A stretch of DNA of 39,818 nt from Flavobacteriales bacterium. GTDB lineage: Bacteria > Bacteroidota > Bacteroidia > Flavobacteriales > Flavobacteriaceae. This document shows, in pieces, positions 36,111 through 39,818 of this stretch. The stretch lies in assembly GCA_026985675.1 (NCBI GenBank), contig JALSPZ010000145.1, positions 1 to 39,818 of the forward strand, read 5' to 3'. A program made the position numbers and the translations under genes. The first letter of the stretch is position 1, and each line of letters opens with the position of its first letter. The notes under the pieces were generated by a model. That model did not search any database, had not been told where the DNA came from, and saw only the letters and a list, made by a program, of their open reading frames with translations.

Positions 36111-36532
36111 AACAAACCTGTTCTAAATATATTTATTTTTTACTTTTTTCCATTGATGAACATTTCGACTTTGCTCAATGGTAACAAAAAATATAGTGTC
36201 TTGTCAAGTATATTCTGTAGCACCAAGTCTTGTTCTTTTTGCAGATAGCTTCGTTAAAATTCTTTGCATAGCAATAGCTACGGAAATAGTTTTTAACAAT
36301 AAGAAAGGAAAATAGAAATGATTTATATAGCGTATTTTGGTGTTAATTTGGTATAATCTCAAACAGCAGACAGTTTACGTTTCATTCACTTCAAATTTTA
36401 CGAAAAATCCTCGTATGCCGAAAAGGCTAAATTCATTCGCCTGTGAATCTAACCCCATAATGCTTAAAAATAAACTCAACGCACTATAAATCAAAACATT
36501 AATTTTATTTTAAAAAATATTTAGGATGGAAT
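36111..36532. repeat. Dispersed intergenic repeat, copy B
   Basis: Matches copy A (2783-3300) in two blocks: about 36,111-36,265 and 36,356-36,532. The left 15-bp terminal repeat of the MITE-like element is intact at 36,195-36,209, but the right one is missing; the middle is replaced by about 95 unrelated bases with a different short hairpin (TAGC...GCTA near 36,272). It borders the rhs cassette array. Confidence 0.8.
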
Positions 36533-36549
36533 TTATATTTAAACTATTT

Positions 36550-36689
36550 TTACCCCGCTACCACAAAACTTACAAAGTATAAACCTTCCGAGTTATGAAA
36601 TTTATAATTGCTATTCACGTTTCAAATATAGGGTTTTGTTTAGGAATATTTCACATGTGGATAGGCTGGAGCGGGGACTTAAAAATTAT
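36550..36689. repeat. rhs-cassette tail repeat, copy 1
   Basis: Sequence after the first immunity candidate. GGTTTTGTTTAGGAATATTT and CACATGTGG (36,632-36,660) match GTTTTGTTTGGGAATATTTA and GCACGTGG (38,207-38,236), which follows the second immunity candidate. A weaker copy lies at 39,640-39,690. Confidence 0.6.
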
Positions 36690-37310
36690 TCAATGGAATA
36701 ATTCATTTAAAATTTTTTCTCTATTATTATTTTTAAAATTTTTTTTCATTTCATTTAACAACTTAATATTTATTTCTTGTGGAAATTTTTCTTCTATAAT
36801 ATTTAACTCTTTCATTGCATTATTATTATCATACATAAGATAGTATGTAAAAGATTTATTTAATCTGTCTAATGATGTTAGTGATTTTTTATTTAAATAT
36901 AAATTTAATGTTTTTTTATAATAATATACAGCGCTATCGTGTTTATTAAAATAATCCATCAATAAACCCTTGTATAAAATAGTTAAGGTATCTCTTGGAT
37001 TTAAAACCAAAATATTATTGGTGTATTCTAGAGTTTTTTTTATACTATCAATATTTCGATACATACTAGTCAATGTTTTGTAGCCCCCAATAAATTTTGG
37101 GTCAAGTTTAATAGCTTCTTTCACTAGCTTTATAGCCTTCATATATTTTATGGTATCTTCTCTTGTTAATGGAACGTAACCAAAAGTTTCTAATGTGTCT
37201 TGAGACGATTTTATTAATACCATTGCTTTTTGTCTTTTATTGTAACTGCAAGAGACAATAAATACGTAACTAATGATTATTAATACGAATATTCTATTTA
37301 TTTTTTTCAT
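36690..37310 (-). CDS. TPR-like lipoprotein, candidate immunity protein of rhs cassette 1
   Basis: A 206-residue lipoprotein with lipobox V-F-I-V-S-C (Cys21). The mature part is helical with repeats resembling tetratricopeptide units (A-I-K-L-V-K-E-A-I-K-L-D-P-K-F near residue 60, then N-N-I-L-V-L-N-P-R-D and K-K-T-L-N-L-Y). Its ATG lies 17 bases inside the 3' end of the preceding rhs-CT gene, in another frame, so the two are translationally coupled. Position, size, coupling and AT-rich composition fit an immunity protein protecting against the linked C-terminal domain; a lipoprotein would imply that the toxin acts in the periplasm. No domain names the specificity, and the role is inferred from context. 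Confidence 0.6.
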   Translation of the reverse strand: MKKINRIFVLIIISYVFIVSCSYNKRQKAMVLIKSSQDTLETFGYVPLTREDTIKYMKAIKLVKEAIKLDPKFIGGYKTLTSMYRNIDSIKKTLEYTNNILVLNPRDTLTILYKGLLMDYFNKHDSAVYYYKKTLNLYLNKKSLTSLDRLNKSFTYYLMYDNNNAMKELNIIEEKFPQEINIKLLNEMKKNFKNNNREKILNELFH

Positions 37311-38103
37311 AATAAAATAAATATGATTTTTTTAAGTATAAATGACTATTATTTCCTGCTGTATCACCCGTATATTGTATTATGTTTACATTTACTTTTA
37401 CTAATAAATTAGGTTTTAACTGTACATTAACCTCTCCAATAGGAATTACATTTGGGGGTAATTGTGGGGGGATAGAAAATGGTTTGAACTTACGAAAAAT
37501 TTCTTCGTTACTACCCGCTATTGAAAATCTAGCATTTGATACATCAGTAAAATTTGTAAAATTACTATCGACGTGGGATATTGATGCTGTAATTAATAAT
37601 TGTCCATTTTCATTTAAAGAAATCCTACACCCTACATTTCCAGATGCCCCTGCCCCTTCTCCTTCAATGAAAGAATAATGAATATTCATTCCAGTACTAA
37701 GATCTATATCAGTATTATTTCTGTATATTTTTTCATTGCTTATTCTCATAGGTTTTTTTATGCCAAATATTTGATTAGTATATCCTTTACCTAATTGCCC
37801 CTTAGTTAAAGTTGCTATTCTGTCGCCATCAACATACAAGTTATCTTTTTTATCATTTGTTTTAACCACATGTGTTTCTCCTGTTTTAGAATTATAAAAA
37901 TAATCATCTTCTTTTTTATCCACCCCCATCCCATCAACATCCATCAAACCAACAGGATTATCCGTTGCATAGGTGTATGGGCTTTGGAAGTAGTATTTTT
38001 CCGCCAGCGGGTCTGTGGCATTAAACTGTGAAATGCGCGGGTTGTAATAGCGGTTTGCAACTAATTTGTAATTACAATTATATGAAAAATTGCCGGTTTT
38101 CAT
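37294..38103 (-). CDS. Orphan Rhs C-terminal cassette 1 with unknown beta-rich toxin candidate
   Basis: A 269-residue product. Residues 1-57 are a truncated Rhs/YD core: N-Y-K-L-V-A-N-R-Y-Y-N-P-R-I-S-Q-F, then D-P-L-A-E-K-Y and Y-T-Y-A-T-D-N-P-V-G-L-M-D-V-D-G, the usual junction where the variable tip begins. Residues about 60-269 are the variable region: an early Y-F-Y-N-S-K-T-G-E-T-H stretch, a glycine-rich E-G-E-G-A-G-A-S-G-N-V-G near 147-158, and a beta-rich end. I do not recognise a toxin family. The long N-terminal Rhs shell and any signal peptide are missing, so it is an orphan tip, not a full Rhs protein. Its start and leader are shared with cassette 2. It overlaps the lipoprotein gene by 17 bases. 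Confidence 0.75.
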   Translation of the reverse strand: MKTGNFSYNCNYKLVANRYYNPRISQFNATDPLAEKYYFQSPYTYATDNPVGLMDVDGMGVDKKEDDYFYNSKTGETHVVKTNDKKDNLYVDGDRIATLTKGQLGKGYTNQIFGIKKPMRISNEKIYRNNTDIDLSTGMNIHYSFIEGEGAGASGNVGCRISLNENGQLLITASISHVDSNFTNFTDVSNARFSIAGSNEEIFRKFKPFSIPPQLPPNVIPIGEVNVQLKPNLLVKVNVNIIQYTGDTAGNNSHLYLKKSYLFYYEKNK

Positions 38104-38177
38104 TGTTGTAAAGGTATGAAAATTTTTTGTTATCTTTAAAAAATAACCAAAATCAGCATTGTGTTTTTTTTGGGGTA
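37946..38177 (-). repeat. rhs-cassette leader and core repeat, copy 1
   Basis: About 230 bases covering the upstream leader and the first 50-odd codons of cassette 1 are near-identical to 39,401-39,628, including TTTTCATTGTTGTAAAGGTAT around the start codon and AAACCGC/GCGGTTTGCAACTAATTT within the core. Outside it the cassettes differ completely. Such a homology block is where homologous exchange of tips could occur. Confidence 0.85.
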
Positions 38178-38278
38178 GTATTATATTTTTTTCTTAATGG
38201 TTTTTTGTTTTGTTTGGGAATATTTACCGCACGTGGGGAGTTGTGTTGTAGTAGAGTAACAAGTATTTTGAAACGAAA
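38104..38278. other. Spacer between rhs cassettes: tail then leader
   Basis: Holds the tail repeat of cassette 2 (about 38,195-38,240) followed, in minus-strand order, by the leader of cassette 1. A TACCTTTA close to the TAnnTTTG consensus lies 6 bases before each cassette ATG and is conserved in both leaders, so each cassette may have its own weak promoter. Confidence 0.5.
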
Positions 38279-38785
38279 TCACTTTAAATATATGACTATT
38301 TCGCCAATTTTTTCTAATTTTCTATTGATAGGTTTTTTTACCACTAAAGTTATACTGTCCTTATCTCTTGAAATATCGAATGAAGAACCATATATTAAAC
38401 CAACAGGTTTATTATTGTAATAAATATCTCCATCAAAAATATATTCAATATATTCAGGTTTTTTCAAATCTATATGAATTCGTAATCTATCTTTATCCTC
38501 ATGAACAAAATAAATAAGCCCATAAAATTCTTGATAAAGACTGTTGGAAGTCCAAAAACGACAATATTGTCGAATTTGATTTTCCTGCTTAGGTTGAAAA
38601 CCTTTGAGGACATATTTTACATCTTCATTAATAATACCACCTTTTCTTCTAGCATCTTCTATATTATCATAAGAAAAGTAATGTATCATGCGTGTTTGCC
38701 CATTCATTAAAATATCACTTGCAACATAATATAGCCCAAGAATACCTATAAGTATTATCGTATATTTGAAATATTTTTTTTTCAT
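38279..38785 (-). CDS. Membrane-anchored candidate immunity protein of rhs cassette 2
   Basis: A 168-residue protein with one N-terminal membrane helix (residues about 8-24, Y-T-I-I-L-I-G-I-L-G-L-Y-Y-V-A) and a soluble part exposed to the periplasm, if oriented like other N-terminal anchors. The soluble part has mixed strands ending in K-I-G-E-I-V-I-Y-L-K. I do not recognise the family. Only one base separates the stop of the preceding rhs-CT gene from this ATG, so the two must be cotranscribed and probably coupled. Placement directly after an rhs tip, small size and lack of any housekeeping match make an immunity role likely. A periplasmic location would suit a toxin acting on the cell wall or other periplasmic target. 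Confidence 0.6.
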   Translation of the reverse strand: MKKKYFKYTIILIGILGLYYVASDILMNGQTRMIHYFSYDNIEDARRKGGIINEDVKYVLKGFQPKQENQIRQYCRFWTSNSLYQEFYGLIYFVHEDKDRLRIHIDLKKPEYIEYIFDGDIYYNNKPVGLIYGSSFDISRDKDSITLVVKKPINRKLEKIGEIVIYLK

Positions 38786-38786
38786 T

Positions 38787-39557
38787 TTATCTGTTTAATT
38801 GTTCGCTAACATCTGTTCCTTCATTGCTTCTCTCAATTTCTTCTTGTTTTGTAACAGGTAGCCAGTTTTTTTCTAAAACAATATTTTGCGGATAAGCAGC
38901 TGAAAATTCGCCATCTTTTAAACCCCCTGCCCGCAATGCATTTCGAGGTACTGCGGTACAATCATTTATTAGTAATTTATATGTTTTATCAAAAGTTGTA
39001 TTGGCGGCTTTCTTCATTTTTACATCGGCTTCTTTACTTGTTTTAATACGGTAAGCTCGTTGATAACGCTGTATTATTTTTCCATCTTTATCTTTGTGTG
39101 ATGTATCAAGTCCTTCTCCATCATCATAATCATCTTTAAAAGTATTATGTTCGCTTTTTGCAAAATCTTCAATACTTTTAAAATATACACCCGCAGTAAA
39201 ATTATCGTTATCACTTACATTTTTTTTATTTGAACGTCCATTTACCCCGTAATCAGCATCATATGAATAATAGTACCAGCCATCTTTATCATTTCCAATA
39301 AGAACAGCTTGATGTCCAACTATATGATTTTTTTTATCCTCAGGATCTTCCGTATAACCATAATTTAATACGATAAAATCTTTCCCATCCGGATCCGTCA
39401 ACATCACCGGATTATCCGCTGTATAAGTATAAGGCGAAAAATTGGGATATTTTTCAGCTAGCGGGTCTGTGGCATAAAACAGTGAAATACGCGGGTTGTA
39501 GTAGCGGTTTGCAACTAATTTATAATTACAATTATATGAAACATTGCAGGTTTTCAT
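38787..39557 (-). CDS. Orphan Rhs C-terminal cassette 2 with candidate permuted papain/NlpC-P60-like toxin
   Basis: A 256-residue product. Residues 1-58 are the same truncated Rhs core as cassette 1 (N-Y-K-L-V-A-N-R-Y-Y-N-P-R-I-S, D-P-L-A-E-K-Y, Y-T-A-D-N-P-V-M-L-T-D-P-D-G). The variable tip (59-256) has I-V-G-H-Q-A-V-L-I-G-N-D with His82, an aromatic strand G-W-Y-Y-Y-S-Y-D, and L-L-I-N-D-C-T-A-V-P-R-N-A-L-R with Cys200 at the start of a helix. His in a strand before Cys at a helix start is the order seen in circularly permuted NlpC/P60-like (LRAT/YiiX-type) enzymes, which act as peptidases, amidases or acyltransferases. This is a pattern inference; the third catalytic residue is not identified. 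Signal peptide and Rhs shell are absent. Confidence 0.7.
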   Translation of the reverse strand: MKTCNVSYNCNYKLVANRYYNPRISLFYATDPLAEKYPNFSPYTYTADNPVMLTDPDGKDFIVLNYGYTEDPEDKKNHIVGHQAVLIGNDKDGWYYYSYDADYGVNGRSNKKNVSDNDNFTAGVYFKSIEDFAKSEHNTFKDDYDDGEGLDTSHKDKDGKIIQRYQRAYRIKTSKEADVKMKKAANTTFDKTYKLLINDCTAVPRNALRAGGLKDGEFSAAYPQNIVLEKNWLPVTKQEEIERSNEGTDVSEQLNR

Positions 39558-39628
39558 TGTTGTAAAGGTATAAATTTTTTGTTATCTTTAAAAATAACAA
39601 AAATCTGCCTTACATACTTTTTGGGGTA
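39401..39628 (-). repeat. rhs-cassette leader and core repeat, copy 2
   Basis: The partner of 37,946-38,177. It includes the same start-codon context, the first 50-odd codons, and an upstream block ending in GGGGTA. Few substitutions separate the copies, mostly at third codon positions within the core. Confidence 0.85.
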
Positions 39629-39639
39629 TTATCTATTTA

Positions 39640-39690
39640 ATTTTTAATCATTGTTGTTCGGTTTTTTCTGGGCTAATACACTATTACAGT
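39640..39690. repeat. rhs-cassette tail repeat, weak third copy
   Basis: TTGTTCGGTTTTTTCTGGGCTAATAC resembles the tail after the second immunity candidate (TTTTGTTTTGTTTGGGAATATTT). It lies just past the stop of the partial gene at the right edge, the place a tail should occupy. Confidence 0.4.
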
Positions 39691-39708
39691 ATAATAGATT
39701 AAGAAAAT

Positions 39709-39818
39709 TTAAATAGCTAATTTATCACGAATATAAATGAACAAAAAAATTGAACAAAACCAAAATATTAAAAATAATATAATTACGAAATATGAAATAT
39801 ATTTATCTTTTTTACTAA
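39709..39818 (-). CDS. Possible C-terminal end of a membrane protein (third immunity candidate)
   Basis: On the minus strand a frame is open from the window edge to a TAA at 39,711-39,709. It encodes about 35 residues ending Y-I-R-D-K-L-A-I, preceded by a strongly hydrophobic stretch (F-V-I-I-L-F-L-I-F-W-F-C-S-I-F-L-F), as in a transmembrane helix. It sits where cassette 3 would place its immunity gene, directly before a tail-like repeat. It is too short to be sure it is coding, and AT-rich DNA often yields hydrophobic frames. Confidence 0.35.
   Translation of the reverse strand, partial: SKKDKYISYFVIILFLIFWFCSIFLFIYIRDKLAI

Larger units (their letters stand above)
35950..36689. other. Gene-free region built from repeats
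   Basis: A 740-base gap. About 36,111-36,532 is copy B of the dispersed repeat; about 36,550-36,689 is the tail of the rhs cassette array. The first 160 bases resemble nothing else in the window. Open frames at 36,066 and 36,595 lie inside repeats and are not credible genes. Confidence 0.7.

Noticed and set aside
36066-36248. Plus-strand open frame of 60 codons
   Set aside because: It lies in dispersed repeat copy B, and the same frame is not conserved in copy A; composition alone explains the open frame.
36111-36532. Intact insertion sequence
   Set aside because: No transposase-like frame is present; only one terminal repeat of the MITE-like element is kept.
36595-36843. Plus-strand open frame with an F-C-L-G-I-F segment, similar to one at 38,127-38,420
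   Set aside because: The shared segment is the cassette tail repeat read on the opposite strand. The rest runs antisense through the candidate immunity genes, and the copy at 31.8 kb has a stop codon in it.
37294-38103. HNH or other nuclease motif in the tip of cassette 1
   Set aside because: Histidines in the tip (for example I-H-Y-S, S-H-V-D and S-H-L-Y) are not in an HNH or similar arrangement, so no nuclease call is made.
1-39818. CRISPR array, tRNA or rRNA genes
   Set aside because: I saw no regularly spaced direct repeats and no cloverleaf or rRNA-like segments. This was read by eye; a covariance-model scan would be needed to exclude small RNAs.

Overview
The window is AT-rich DNA from a member of the Bacteroidota, most likely class Flavobacteriia. 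Four things point there: repeated TAnnTTTG promoter boxes, a secreted protein with a type IX secretion (T9SS) C-terminal sorting domain, a DnaE carrying an N-terminal proofreading exonuclease, and a bS16 with a long Ala/Glu/Lys-rich tail. I cannot assign a genus from the sequence alone.

Positions 1-31,500 are mostly chromosomal core. In order: the end of a pyridoxamine-phosphate-oxidase-like gene, ruvB, a DUF808 membrane protein and a thioredoxin; a repeat-filled gap; a 1111-residue surface protein; an AddA/RecB-like helicase-nuclease divergent from a superoxide dismutase; cydB without cydA; three paralogous secreted helical proteins; uvrC convergent with a bS16-rimM-trmN6 run; a c-type cytochrome fused to a DUF5777 barrel followed by a haem lipoprotein; an MBL-fold hydrolase; an S8 protease lipoprotein; a short SSB; a T9SS cargo protein; and dnaE overlapping a MATE transporter. 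Seven hairpin terminators punctuate the transcription units.

Positions 32,098-35,949 form a two-gene phosphate-scavenging unit: a TonB-dependent receptor and a beta-propeller phytase lipoprotein.

Positions 36,550-39,818 are the most interesting stretch. On the minus strand lie two complete modules and the edge of a third. Each complete module has a near-identical leader, a truncated Rhs core of about 55 codons, a different C-terminal domain (a candidate toxin), and a tightly coupled small membrane or lipoprotein gene (candidate immunity), followed by a related tail. This looks like an array of orphan rhs-CT/immunity cassettes. One candidate toxin has an ordered His...Cys pair suggesting a permuted papain/NlpC-P60-like enzyme; the other has no domain I recognise.

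A dispersed intergenic repeat links the two ends of the window (about 2,783-3,300 and 36,111-36,532). One copy contains a 163-bp MITE-like element bounded by 15-bp inverted repeats. A degraded copy of the cassette tail lies upstream of the TonB receptor. Promoters, operons, toxin and immunity roles are inferred from sequence only.
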